Shown here piece after piece: positions 13,651 through 21,331 of a stretch of DNA of 62,243 nt; position 1 is the stretch's first letter, and the number at the start of each line of letters is the position of its first letter. The notes under the pieces are model-generated. The model did no database searches. It was not told the DNA's origin and was given only the letters and a program-made list of their open reading frames with translations. Origin of the DNA: Megasphaera sp. (GTDB lineage Bacteria; Bacillota; Negativicutes; Veillonellales; Megasphaeraceae). Both the position numbers and the translations under genes were made by a program. The stretch lies in the NCBI GenBank assembly GCA_022486585.1, contig JAKVKI010000010.1:1-62243 (forward strand). The letters run 5' to 3'.

Positions 13651-13663
13651 GAGCGTCCGTTTT
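13637..13663. terminator. Bidirectional terminator between the VTT gene and prfC
   Basis: A perfect 10-bp stem (13637-13646 with 13651-13660), GTGA loop, with T-runs on both strands (TTTT at 13660-13663; a six-A run at 13630-13635 on the plus strand). The stop codon of the upstream gene (13648-13650) sits in the loop. Confidence 0.88.
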
Positions 13664-13687
13664 GCGTTACCTGTATGAACGAAAACC

Positions 13688-15298
13688 TTATTCTTCATCA
13701 TCTTTAATAGCGAGTTCATCTGGCGTCGTACAGAACGTAAATTCAGGGTTCCGTTCGATGATCCAGTTCGTTTGCCATTCGTTGGTAATGAGGAGGACAA
13801 CGCGCTGTTTATGGTCCTTGACAATCATAGCGCTGTCGATATTCTTCAAGTCTTTGTAGTCGTGGCCGTTATCTTGGATCCAGCGGGCGACAGTATATGG
13901 CAGGGAATTGATTTCCAAATCTACATTGTATTCATGTTTGAGGCGGTATTCTAATACTTCAAACTGCAACTGTCCGACAGCCCCGACGATGAAGCTTTCC
14001 ATAGAGCCAAGGTTTTCATAAATTTGTACGGCCCCTTCTTGGGCGAGCTGGGTCATACCTTTGAGGAATTGCTTCCGTTTCATAGAATCTTTCGCCCGTA
14101 TGCGGGCAAAAAGTTCTGGCGGGAACGTAGGGAAGTCTTTAAAGGTGACTTTCTTCTTGCCTGAGTAGAGAGTATCGCCGACACCTAAGGCGCCATTGTC
14201 GAATACGCCGATAATGTCACCAGGATAGGCATCATCAATGATGGTCCGTTCTGTTGCCAAGAATTGTTGGGGCTGCATGAGATGCAGTGTTTTACCAGAC
14301 TGGCGATGTGTTACGGACATACCTTTTTCAAATTTACCAGAGCAAATCCGCATGAATACGACGCGGTCGTGATGCTGGGGATTCATGTTAGCCTGAATTT
14401 TAAAGACGAAGGAAGTGAATTGCTCCGATGTCGGTTCGATTACGCCTTCCAGGCATTTCCGCGGCTGTGGCTTCGGAGCCATACGCAGGAATTCTTCGAG
14501 GAAGGGTTTGACGCCGAAATTGGTCATAGCTGAACCGAAGAACATCGGTGTAAGCTGACCATTTTTGACTTTTTCCATGTCGAAGTCGTCACCGGCTTCA
14601 TCGAGGAGTTCAATATCATCGATAAGACCTTGGTGGACATCGTCATCGAGGAGCTCTTTGAATATAGGGTCATTGGCGGAACCAATGGTTGATGCCAATT
14701 TATGCTGGCCGTGGGAGGTATCTTTTTCAAATAATTCGATAGATGAAGAAGCCCGGTCATAAATGCCTTGATAATTTCCGTTCAAACCGATAGGCCAATT
14801 CATAGGATAGGCGTGAATACCCAGATTGTGTTCGATTTCATCCATCAAATCGAAGGGATTACGGCCGAAATGGTCGATTTTATTAACAAATGTAAAAATA
14901 GGGATACCCCGTTCTTTACAGACACGGAATAATTTCTTCGTTTGAGCTTCAACGCCTTTGGCGACGTCGATGAGCATGACGGCACTATCAGCAGCCATAA
15001 GTGTCCGATACGTATCTTCACTGAAGTCCTGATGGCCTGGTGTATCGAGAATATTGATATGATGTCCTTCATAATCGAACTGCAGGACTGAGCTCGTGAC
15101 GGAAATGCCACGTTGTTTTTCAATCTCCATCCAGTCTGAAACGGCATGTTTGGCAGTTTTTCTGGCCTTGACAGAACCAGCAAGATGAATGGCTCCTCCG
15201 TAAAGTAATAATTTTTCTGTAAGCGTCGTTTTGCCGGCATCCGGGTGAGAGATGATGGCAAAGGTACGGCGGTTATTTACTTCATCAACTAATGACAT
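13688..15298 (-). CDS. prfC: Peptide chain release factor 3
   Basis: A 536-aa translational GTPase that removes RF1/RF2 from the ribosome after peptide release. The G1 motif is SHPDAGKT at residues 17-24, followed by ARKTAKHAVSDWMEIEKQRGISVTSS (switch II region), DTPGHQDFSEDTYR and NKIDHFGRNPFDLMDEIE. The last feature distinguishes RF3 from EF-G. An AGGTGG site precedes the ATG on the minus strand. Monocistronic. Confidence 0.96.
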   Translation of the reverse strand: MSLVDEVNNRRTFAIISHPDAGKTTLTEKLLLYGGAIHLAGSVKARKTAKHAVSDWMEIEKQRGISVTSSVLQFDYEGHHINILDTPGHQDFSEDTYRTLMAADSAVMLIDVAKGVEAQTKKLFRVCKERGIPIFTFVNKIDHFGRNPFDLMDEIEHNLGIHAYPMNWPIGLNGNYQGIYDRASSSIELFEKDTSHGQHKLASTIGSANDPIFKELLDDDVHQGLIDDIELLDEAGDDFDMEKVKNGQLTPMFFGSAMTNFGVKPFLEEFLRMAPKPQPRKCLEGVIEPTSEQFTSFVFKIQANMNPQHHDRVVFMRICSGKFEKGMSVTHRQSGKTLHLMQPQQFLATERTIIDDAYPGDIIGVFDNGALGVGDTLYSGKKKVTFKDFPTFPPELFARIRAKDSMKRKQFLKGMTQLAQEGAVQIYENLGSMESFIVGAVGQLQFEVLEYRLKHEYNVDLEINSLPYTVARWIQDNGHDYKDLKNIDSAMIVKDHKQRVVLLITNEWQTNWIIERNPEFTFCTTPDELAIKDDEE

Positions 15299-15341
15299 GT
15301 TCCACCTCGTATTGATAACCTAAAAAATTAAATCACTATTT

Positions 15342-15370
15342 ATTATAAATGTTTTTTGTCTTCTATGCAA
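15342..15370 (-). promoter_or_regulatory. prfC promoter
   Basis: On the minus strand TTGCAT (15370-15365) and TATAAT (15347-15342) are 17 bp apart, 44 bases before the prfC start. Confidence 0.7.
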
Positions 15371-15411
15371 TCATTTCACCAAAGCGAAATAGAGTGTACA
15401 TCTATGTTAAA

Positions 15412-15425
15412 TTGATATACATCAA
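15412..15425. promoter_or_regulatory. FNR/CRP-type palindrome TTGAT-N4-ATCAA
   Basis: TTGATATACATCAA is a perfect match to the FNR consensus half-sites. It is centred about 55 bases before the start predicted from the TATAAT at 15462-15467, which drives the Rrf2-family gene. It also lies upstream of prfC, so which gene it serves is inferred. Confidence 0.5.
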
Positions 15426-15461
15426 AATAATAAAAATCGTGCAAAGGGTAAACAAAGCGTG

Positions 15462-15467
15462 TATAAT
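15462..15467 (+). promoter_or_regulatory. -10 element for the Rrf2 regulator gene
   Basis: TATAAT with a weak -35 (GTGCAA at 15439-15444, spacing 17). A poor -35 fits an activator-dependent promoter, in line with the FNR-type site upstream. It leaves an untranslated leader of about 85 nt. Confidence 0.5.
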
Positions 15468-15559
15468 AGTAAAATGAATATCAATATAGACAATACGTTT
15501 TTGTAATAGGTTAAAAAGTCATAGACGTATGTTTTATAAGAAAGGCGAGGGAGATTCTT

Positions 15560-15988
15560 TTGATTATTACGAGAGAAACAGATTATGCTGTCCGTATTTT
15601 AAGATGTTTGGCTGATTTTCAGCTCAAAACGATCCGTGAAATCAGCGAGGACCAAATCGTTCCACGTCAATTTGCTTATAAGATTTCTAAGAAGCTGGAA
15701 CGAGCCGGATTTATCGAGATTATTCGTGGAGCTACTGGCGGTTGTCGTATGAAAGCAGATCTACATGACGTGACGCTTATGGATTTGATCAATGTCATGG
15801 ATAGGGATAACATGATCAGTAGTTGTCTGAATCCGTCAGTCCATTGTCCGTATAGAGATAAAAATCACGGATGCTGTGTTCATGATACCCTTTGCCAAGT
15901 CCAGCAGCATATTATCAATTTATTTACGGGATTGAATATGTACGATGTTATTTTTAAGGAATGTGACTATACGGAACATAAAAAATAG
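15560..15988 (+). CDS. Rrf2-family transcriptional regulator, probably iron-sulphur
   Basis: A 142-aa winged-helix regulator. The N-terminus (MIITRETDYAVRILRCLADF) and the recognition region (VPRQFAYKISKKLERAGFIEIIRGATGGCRM) are classic Rrf2. Cys89, Cys96 and Cys105/106 occupy the zone where IscR and NsrR bind their cluster, so an Fe-S sensor of iron, NO or redox state is likely. The spacing does not match either exactly, so I assign no name. TTG start at 15560 with a GCGAGGGAG site. No isc/suf genes are adjacent. Confidence 0.9.
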   Translation: MIITRETDYAVRILRCLADFQLKTIREISEDQIVPRQFAYKISKKLERAGFIEIIRGATGGCRMKADLHDVTLMDLINVMDRDNMISSCLNPSVHCPYRDKNHGCCVHDTLCQVQQHIINLFTGLNMYDVIFKECDYTEHKK

Positions 15989-15991
15989 TTT

Positions 15992-16022
15992 AAAACCGGT
16001 ATGATATACCGGTTTTCTTTTA
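15992..16022 (+). terminator. Terminator after the Rrf2 gene
   Basis: A perfect 11-bp stem (15992-16002 with 16006-16016, 3-nt loop) followed by CTTTTAC. Confidence 0.85.
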
Positions 16023-16081
16023 CCTAGTATTGCAGAGACTGATTCTGCCATTGCCTGCGCGAGCAGGAGACAGGAGTGTAT

Positions 16082-16711
16082 ATGATGAAATTCAAAAAAA
16101 CAGTAGTTTTACTTGCAGCGGCAGCACTATTGATGGTTCCTGCTGTATTACCGGCAGGCATGACTGCCTATGCTGCCAAAGGTGGCGGCGGTGTCCGCAT
16201 GTCCCGTCCGGCAGCACCAGCACAGAAATCATTGCCCGCAACGACACAGAAGACAACTGGTAATACGACGACTAAGTCTAATGATACGACAAATGCAGCC
16301 AAATCCAATGCACAGCAACAGAGCCGTACTAACACAACAGCCAATCAGAACCGCAGCAGTACCATAGGCAGTGCGATGCGTAACATCGGGCTGTTTGCCG
16401 GTGGCATGTTCTTGGGCAGCATGCTGAGCAACCTTTTCGGCTGGGGTGGTATGGGTTTCATGTCGGATATATTAGGTATCCTCGCTAATATCGCCATCGT
16501 GTTGGCAATTGTCATGATTGTCAGAGCCCTTTGGCGTAAATTTAAAGGAAAATCAAATCAGGAGGATGACTATCGCAAAGGCTACGAAGCGGCCATGCGT
16601 GATCAGAATCATGATGATGGCCAGACGATGCATCGTCAGGAAGATACATTTCAGCCCATCGATATTAGCAATCTCTATCGTAAAGGCGATAAACGAAATA
16701 AGAATCAATAA
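16082..16711 (+). CDS. Exported or membrane-anchored protein resembling the N-terminal part of Tim44-like proteins
   Basis: A 209-aa protein of unknown function. It has a signal peptide (TVVLLAAAALLMVPAVLPAG, then AYA), a KGGGGVRMSRP stretch, a Thr/Asn/Gln-rich linker and a Gly/Met-rich hydrophobic segment (FAGGMFLGSMLSNLFGWGG). One transmembrane helix (ILANIAIVLAIVMIVRALW) and a charged tail follow. The Gly-rich membrane half resembles bacterial Tim44-domain proteins, but the globular Tim44 domain is missing, so this is only a likeness. ATG 16082 is chosen for its spacing from AGGAGACAGGAG; GTG 16076 overlaps that site. Confidence 0.7.
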   Translation: MMKFKKTVVLLAAAALLMVPAVLPAGMTAYAAKGGGGVRMSRPAAPAQKSLPATTQKTTGNTTTKSNDTTNAAKSNAQQQSRTNTTANQNRSSTIGSAMRNIGLFAGGMFLGSMLSNLFGWGGMGFMSDILGILANIAIVLAIVMIVRALWRKFKGKSNQEDDYRKGYEAAMRDQNHDDGQTMHRQEDTFQPIDISNLYRKGDKRNKNQ

Positions 16712-16722
16712 GTAGCGTTAAT

Positions 16723-16772
16723 AAAGCGGCTGCATCGTTCGGATACGTTCCGAATGATGCAGCCGCTTTGTT
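16723..16772. terminator. Long terminator between convergent genes
   Basis: A 20-bp stem (16723-16742 with 16750-16769, one G-U) with a 7-nt loop. It lies between the plus-strand membrane protein gene and the minus-strand permease gene, and probably serves both. Confidence 0.85.
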
Positions 16773-16805
16773 ATACGCATACTGATGTGTATGCATGATT
16801 ATTTT

Positions 16806-18200
16806 CTAAAGCAGTATGTATTTTAAAACGAAAATGACAGCCAGGCAATACATGAGCAGACTGATTTTTTCACGTTTTCCTGTCACCAGATTGATGAAGA
16901 CGTAGGAAATGATGCCGAAGGAAATACCTTCTGAAATACTGTAACAGAATGGCATGGCAATAATCGTGATGTACGCCGGAATTGATTCACTGAAATCGTC
17001 GAAATCGATGCCGACGACAGACGTGAGCATGAGGAAACCGACGATGACCAGTGCTGGTGCCGTAGCAAACGCAGGAATAGCCATGAAGAACGGTGATAAG
17101 AACAAGGACAATGCGAAGAAAATGGCCACAAACACAGCGGTCAGACCGGTCCGGCCGCCTTCGCTGACACCCGTAGCGGATTCGACAAAGGTCGTCGTCG
17201 TACTCGTACCGAGGACAGCACCACAAGTAGTAGCAACAGCGTCGGCCATCAGGGCGCCTTTGATACGAGGAAGTTTGCCATTGGCATCGAGCATATTTGC
17301 TTTAGATGAAACGCCGATCAAGGTGCCTAAGGTATCGAAAATATCGACAAATAAGAAAGCAAACATGACGACGATAAAATCAATACTGAAGACGCGGCTG
17401 AAATCGAGGTGTCCGAATATAGGAGCCATACTGGCAGGTGCAAAGGCTGCAGCACCGGCAGACAGATTCGGTATGACACTGAACATATGCAGTTCCGGAT
17501 TAGGAACATAGAGGCCAGTGAGCTCGCAAAGGACGGCGAGAATCCAGGTGAATAAGATACCCCAGAGGATGTTGCCGCGGATTTTCTTGACCATGAGGAC
17601 GGCTGTGAACAAGATGCCGATCATAGCCAGTAAAACCGTAATGCCAACGGTATTGAACGTACCGGAAGCTGCAGAGGCTTTGAAGGAGAACAGGGAAATC
17701 TTCGTTGCTGGATTAGCGACGATGATTTGGGCATTCAACAGGCCGATGAGGGCAATAAATAATCCAATGCCGGCGGAGACGGCTTTTTTCAGTGTCATCG
17801 GAATGGCGTTAAAAATCGCTTCACGAACATTGGTCAGGGACAGGATGATAAAAATGACACCTTCGACGAAGACGGCGGCCAGGGCCATTTCCCATGTGTA
17901 ACCCATTTGCAGTACGACCGTATAGGCGAAGAAAGCGTTGAGCCCCATGCCTGGTGCCAAGGCAAAGGGATAATTAGCGAAAAAGGCCATGCACAGTGTA
18001 CCAATGAGAGATGCTACAGCCGTAGCTGTAAGGATAGCACCTTTATCCATTCCTGTAGCACTCAAGATGGTCGGATTGACGGCTAAAATGTAAGCCATCG
18101 TCATAAATGTGGTAATGCCAGCTAGCAGTTCCGTTTTTACGGAAGTGCCGCTTTCTGTCAGATGAAAGAAACGGTCCAGGAAACCTAATTTTTCTTCCAA
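16806..18200 (-). CDS. NCS2-family purine permease (AzgA/adenine-hypoxanthine type)
   Basis: A 464-aa inner-membrane transporter of about 12-14 helices. LTESGTSVKTELLAGITTFMTMAYILAVNP at the start, LAPGMGLNAFFAYTVV and the GTSTTTTFVESATGVSEGGRTGLT motif define the AzgA-like branch of nucleobase:cation symporters, which import adenine, guanine or hypoxanthine. Divergence from the adenine deaminase gene points to adenine as a main substrate. TTG at 18200 is preferred because GTG 18209 overlaps the AAGGAG site. Confidence 0.92.
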   Translation of the reverse strand: MEEKLGFLDRFFHLTESGTSVKTELLAGITTFMTMAYILAVNPTILSATGMDKGAILTATAVASLIGTLCMAFFANYPFALAPGMGLNAFFAYTVVLQMGYTWEMALAAVFVEGVIFIILSLTNVREAIFNAIPMTLKKAVSAGIGLFIALIGLLNAQIIVANPATKISLFSFKASAASGTFNTVGITVLLAMIGILFTAVLMVKKIRGNILWGILFTWILAVLCELTGLYVPNPELHMFSVIPNLSAGAAAFAPASMAPIFGHLDFSRVFSIDFIVVMFAFLFVDIFDTLGTLIGVSSKANMLDANGKLPRIKGALMADAVATTCGAVLGTSTTTTFVESATGVSEGGRTGLTAVFVAIFFALSLFLSPFFMAIPAFATAPALVIVGFLMLTSVVGIDFDDFSESIPAYITIIAMPFCYSISEGISFGIISYVFINLVTGKREKISLLMYCLAVIFVLKYILL

Positions 18201-18221
18201 AATGATCACTCCTTTACATAG

Positions 18222-18269
18222 ATGAAATATAATTTCATAAAAATGATACTATGAATAAATACTATTATA
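18222..18269 (-). promoter_or_regulatory. Permease promoter with palindrome in the leader
   Basis: On the minus strand TATAAT lies at 18269-18264, with TTGCTC 17 bp further up (18292-18287). A perfect 7-bp inverted repeat (18222-18228 with 18232-18238, 3-bp spacer) lies in the untranslated leader just before the ribosome site and could be an operator. Confidence 0.5.
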
Positions 18270-18310
18270 CGAGTTGACAAAAAAATGAGCAACTGTTTTG
18301 GACAAATTTG

Positions 18311-18319
18311 TGATACAAT
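18311..18319 (+). promoter_or_regulatory. Extended -10 for adenine deaminase
   Basis: TGATACAAT is an extended -10 without a clear -35 at the right distance. TTGACA at 18274-18279 is too far upstream for it (34 bp). Confidence 0.4.
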
Positions 18320-18354
18320 ACGAAGTAAAGAGTGACGTAAAAGGAGGAATTATA

Positions 18355-20103
18355 TTGTCTTCTATAACGAGAAATATATTAATACGGCGTATACAAGCAG
18401 CTCAAGGCCTCATCCCTGGTGATACGGTCATCAAGAACAGTCATATTATCGATGTATACAGCCAATCTATACGTGATGGCGATATTTGCATGATTGACGG
18501 CAGTATTGCTGCTGTGGGAGGCTCCTATGAGGCCCGGACTGTCATCGATGGTACAGGCCTTTATGCGGCACCAGGTCTGATTGACAGCCATATCCATGTT
18601 GAATCGTCTTACGTGAGTCCTGAAGAATTGGGACGGCTTATCGTGCCGCTGGGAACAACGACGATCGTTGCTGATCCTCATGAAATTGTCAATGTCTGCG
18701 GACTGCAGGGCTTGCAATATATGATTGACGCAGCGAAGAATACGGCTCTTGATATTCGGTATATGATGCCATCGTGTGTTCCGGCAACACCATTTGACCA
18801 TGCCGGTGCAGCCATTACGGCAAATGATATGAGAGAACCCTTAGGAGGGGACGATATAGTAGGGCTGGGAGAATTTATGAACTGTCCTGGTGTGACGTCG
18901 TGCCAGCCAGAGGTGCTGGATAAATTAGTGGCAGCCCATGAAGCGGATAAACCTATTGATGGTCATAGTCCGGGTCTTAGCGGTCAGGCATTGCAAGCTT
19001 ATATAGCGACGGGTATCCAGACAGATCATGAATGTGCCACGATAGACGAAGCCAAAGAAAAATTGGCACTAGGCATGTATATCTTATTGCGCAATGGTTC
19101 AGCCTGTCATGATTTGCCGCATCTCATCGGTGCAGTGACGCCGCAGACGTTACGGCGTTTCTTGCTCTGTTCTGATGATCTGCATCCGAAAACGATTCTG
19201 TCGCAAGGCCATTTGAATGCGCATCTGCGTCTTTGCGTCGAAGCGGGCCTGTCACCGCAGGCAGCCATTACCATGGCAACGCTCAATGCTGCGGAATGTT
19301 ATGGGTTCCGGGACCGTGGTGCCCTTGCGCCGGGGAAACGGGCGGATATTGTGCTTTTTGAAGATGTACAAGACTTCCATGTGGTGAAGACTTTTATTGC
19401 CGGTCGTGAAGTTGCTTCACAAGGGAACTATCTGTTGCCGGTCACACGGGCTGATTTCAGCAGTGTTGGCAGTTCCGTTCATATTGCTGATTTTTCCGTT
19501 GAAAAATTGAAGCTTCATTTGACACAGCCAGAGGTGTACACTATTGACATACTGCCTGGCGGCGTAGTCACCCATAAGGGGACAGCAACCGTTCAGATTG
19601 ATGAAAATGGCGATTTTATCCATTCTCCAGATGCAGATATTGTGAAAACGGCTGTCGTCGAACGCCATCACGGTACGGGCAACGTAGGAGTCGGTTTGTT
19701 GCGAGGCTATGGCCTTACACGAGGTGCTGTAGCCGTATCTATTGCTCATGATTCTCATAATATCATCGTTGCTGGGGCTAATAATGAGGACATGGCTAAA
19801 GCGGTAGACACGCTGGCTGAACTAAAAGGCGGCATGGCGATAGTCCTTGATGGCAACGTCCTGGCATCTATGCCGTTGCCTATTGCCGGGCTCATGAGTG
19901 ATCAAAGCGGTGTTTGGGTGGACCGGCAGATGGAAGATATTTATGAAAAAGCCTATACCATGCTGGGCATCCATCGAGATGTCGATGTCATTATGACCTT
20001 ATGCTTTATGAGCCTGCCCGTTATTCCGGCGATTAAACTATTAGATACAGGACTCTTTGATGTAGAAAAATTTGATTTTATGGATATTGAAGTCAAAAGA
20101 TAA
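18355..20103 (+). CDS. ade: Adenine deaminase
   Basis: A 582-aa metal-dependent amidohydrolase converting adenine to hypoxanthine and ammonia for purine salvage. The HxH metal site lies in GLIDSHIHVESSYVSP. ADPHEIVNVCG, DGHSPGLSGQALQAY, TDHEC and the C-terminal GMAIVLDGNVLASMPLPIAGLMSD are typical of the family, and the length matches (about 570-600 aa). TTG at 18355 follows AAGGAGGAATTATA; an upstream in-frame ATG at 18298 lies over the promoter. It is paired divergently with the purine permease, so the two probably form an adenine uptake and salvage unit. Confidence 0.95.
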   Translation: MSSITRNILIRRIQAAQGLIPGDTVIKNSHIIDVYSQSIRDGDICMIDGSIAAVGGSYEARTVIDGTGLYAAPGLIDSHIHVESSYVSPEELGRLIVPLGTTTIVADPHEIVNVCGLQGLQYMIDAAKNTALDIRYMMPSCVPATPFDHAGAAITANDMREPLGGDDIVGLGEFMNCPGVTSCQPEVLDKLVAAHEADKPIDGHSPGLSGQALQAYIATGIQTDHECATIDEAKEKLALGMYILLRNGSACHDLPHLIGAVTPQTLRRFLLCSDDLHPKTILSQGHLNAHLRLCVEAGLSPQAAITMATLNAAECYGFRDRGALAPGKRADIVLFEDVQDFHVVKTFIAGREVASQGNYLLPVTRADFSSVGSSVHIADFSVEKLKLHLTQPEVYTIDILPGGVVTHKGTATVQIDENGDFIHSPDADIVKTAVVERHHGTGNVGVGLLRGYGLTRGAVAVSIAHDSHNIIVAGANNEDMAKAVDTLAELKGGMAIVLDGNVLASMPLPIAGLMSDQSGVWVDRQMEDIYEKAYTMLGIHRDVDVIMTLCFMSLPVIPAIKLLDTGLFDVEKFDFMDIEVKR

Positions 20104-20120
20104 TAAAACGATCCACTCTA

Positions 20121-20149
20121 TTGAAAAATATAAATACCTGCGGTATACT
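20121..20149 (+). promoter_or_regulatory. Promoter for the small TIGR04076-like gene
   Basis: TTGAAA (20121-20126) and TATACT (20144-20149) are 17 bp apart. Confidence 0.75.
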
Positions 20150-20159
20150 ATAAGTCATA

Positions 20160-20193
20160 ACAACGGCGTTATCCTATAGGGAGACGCCGTTGT
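20160..20193 (+). other. 10-bp leader stem-loop
   Basis: Bases 20160-20169 pair with 20184-20193 around a 14-nt loop, a few bases after the predicted transcript start. It is either the terminator of ade with a promoter tucked in front of it, or a 5' structure of the next mRNA. Confidence 0.55.
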
Positions 20194-20229
20194 TGTATTA
20201 CCATACAGATGAAGAAGGGTGGAGGTATT

Positions 20230-20475
20230 ATGGATGTGAATAAAATCAAGCTGGTTGTTATGGAGTCGAAATGTGACTTATATCGTCCCGGTGATGAAAT
20301 CGTTTTTGATGGGCCCGTCATTGATACGAAAAAATCAGGTGCATTATGCATGACAGCTTTACAGGCCCTGTATCCGTATGTCTTTGCCGGACGCCAGGGA
20401 GCTGTGTGGGAATCGCCGATACAGTGTCCTGACTGTGCAGAAAAAGTTGTTTTCCGTGTAGAAAAAATAGAGTAG
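20230..20475 (+). CDS. TIGR04076-like small protein (81 aa)
   Basis: A small cytoplasmic protein of unknown function. It shows the family outline: a short beta start ending in a Cys (MESKCDLYRPGDE), an FDGP segment, a Cys in GALCMTALQALYPYVFA and a closing CPDCAEKVVFRVEKI. The conserved cysteines suggest a bound metal or a redox role, but nothing is proven. The ATG at 20230 follows GGTGGAGG. It has its own promoter and is not in an operon. Confidence 0.75.
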   Translation: MDVNKIKLVVMESKCDLYRPGDEIVFDGPVIDTKKSGALCMTALQALYPYVFAGRQGAVWESPIQCPDCAEKVVFRVEKIE

Positions 20476-20531
20476 TATAGTGAAGTTGTAAAAAAAGTAT
20501 AACTAAATGGCTTAATCTTCCATGCCTGTTG

Positions 20532-20540
20532 TGATATAAT
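20532..20540 (+). promoter_or_regulatory. Extended -10 promoter for the transglycosylase gene
   Basis: TGATATAAT (TATAAT at 20535-20540) with a weak TTAATC -35 at 20512-20517. Confidence 0.55.
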
Positions 20541-20560
20541 AAATAGTAATAACAGAAAAT

Positions 20561-20593
20561 AAAAAGCCCGCACCGTGAGGTCAGGCTTTTTTG
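20561..20593 (+). terminator. Terminator-like hairpin between promoter and transglycosylase gene
   Basis: An 8-bp stem (20561-20568 with 20584-20591) ends in a six-base T-run. It is located downstream of the extended -10 at 20535 and 31 bases before the ATG at 20624. It could end the preceding small gene or attenuate the next one. Confidence 0.6.
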
Positions 20594-20623
20594 TGTCGAT
20601 TTCATGTAGAAAGGATCGGTCCT

Positions 20624-21331
20624 ATGGTTGGAAAAAAAATAGTAGTAAAAGCAGCGTTAGTATGTATGGTTGTCGCTTCTGTATTTCAGGCACAGGCCAT
20701 TACGCCAGAAGAAATGGTATTGAGCCAAGTCAGTAAGTACGTCAACAGCGCTCCAGAAGCAGCATCAATTGCTCAGGAAATTTGCGACGCATCGTATGCT
20801 TATAATGTAGATCCTATTTTAGTGGCAGCAGTTTTTACGACGGAAAGCCATTTCGACAATACATCCCGGTCTAGTGTCGGGGCTGTCGGCATTGCCCAGC
20901 TTATGCCAGATACAGCAGCTATGCTCCACGTGAATCCGTATGACCGCAAACAGAACATCATTGGCGGTGTTAAATACTTAGGTCAAATGGTAGATCGCTA
21001 TAAAACTTGGGATAAGCCCTTTGTATATGCCGAAGCAGCGTATAATGCCGGTCCCGGTGCCGTTGATGGCGCTCGTGGTGTGCCGCATTATGAAGAAACC
21101 ATGAATTATGTCCAGACAGTTGAACAGACGCGCAGTGATATTTGGAAAATGGCCGGTCGTGAAGCCGGTGGCTTTACTTATGGCGGTCCATCTCGCGTAA
21201 CGGCGCAGAAGGCTGAAGTCTTCCCGAGTTTGAAAGAATGGAATGATCAAAAGGCGGAAGTGACACAGCAAAGTAAACATGTCGTTCCGGCCTATCATAA
21301 GACGTCTCGCAATAGCATGACTCGTAAATGA
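20624..21331 (+). CDS. Lytic transglycosylase (SLT domain), secreted
   Basis: A 235-aa peptidoglycan lyase acting in the periplasm. A signal peptide (KIVVKAALVCMVVASVFQAQA) is followed by a goose-lysozyme-like SLT domain. The catalytic Glu is in AAVFTTESHFDNTSRSSVGAVGIAQLMPDTA, and YAEAAYNAGPGAV is the second signature. The C-terminal tail is low complexity and basic. The ATG at 20624 follows AAAGGAT; an upstream ATG at 20591 is in the terminator T-run. Its TGA overlaps the start of the ABC exporter gene by 4 bases. Confidence 0.92.
   Translation: MVGKKIVVKAALVCMVVASVFQAQAITPEEMVLSQVSKYVNSAPEAASIAQEICDASYAYNVDPILVAAVFTTESHFDNTSRSSVGAVGIAQLMPDTAAMLHVNPYDRKQNIIGGVKYLGQMVDRYKTWDKPFVYAEAAYNAGPGAVDGARGVPHYEETMNYVQTVEQTRSDIWKMAGREAGGFTYGGPSRVTAQKAEVFPSLKEWNDQKAEVTQQSKHVVPAYHKTSRNSMTRK

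Noticed and set aside
18201-18354. Purine riboswitch for the permease or adenine deaminase
   Set aside because: The leaders are too short and lack the conserved loop-loop sequences of that class.
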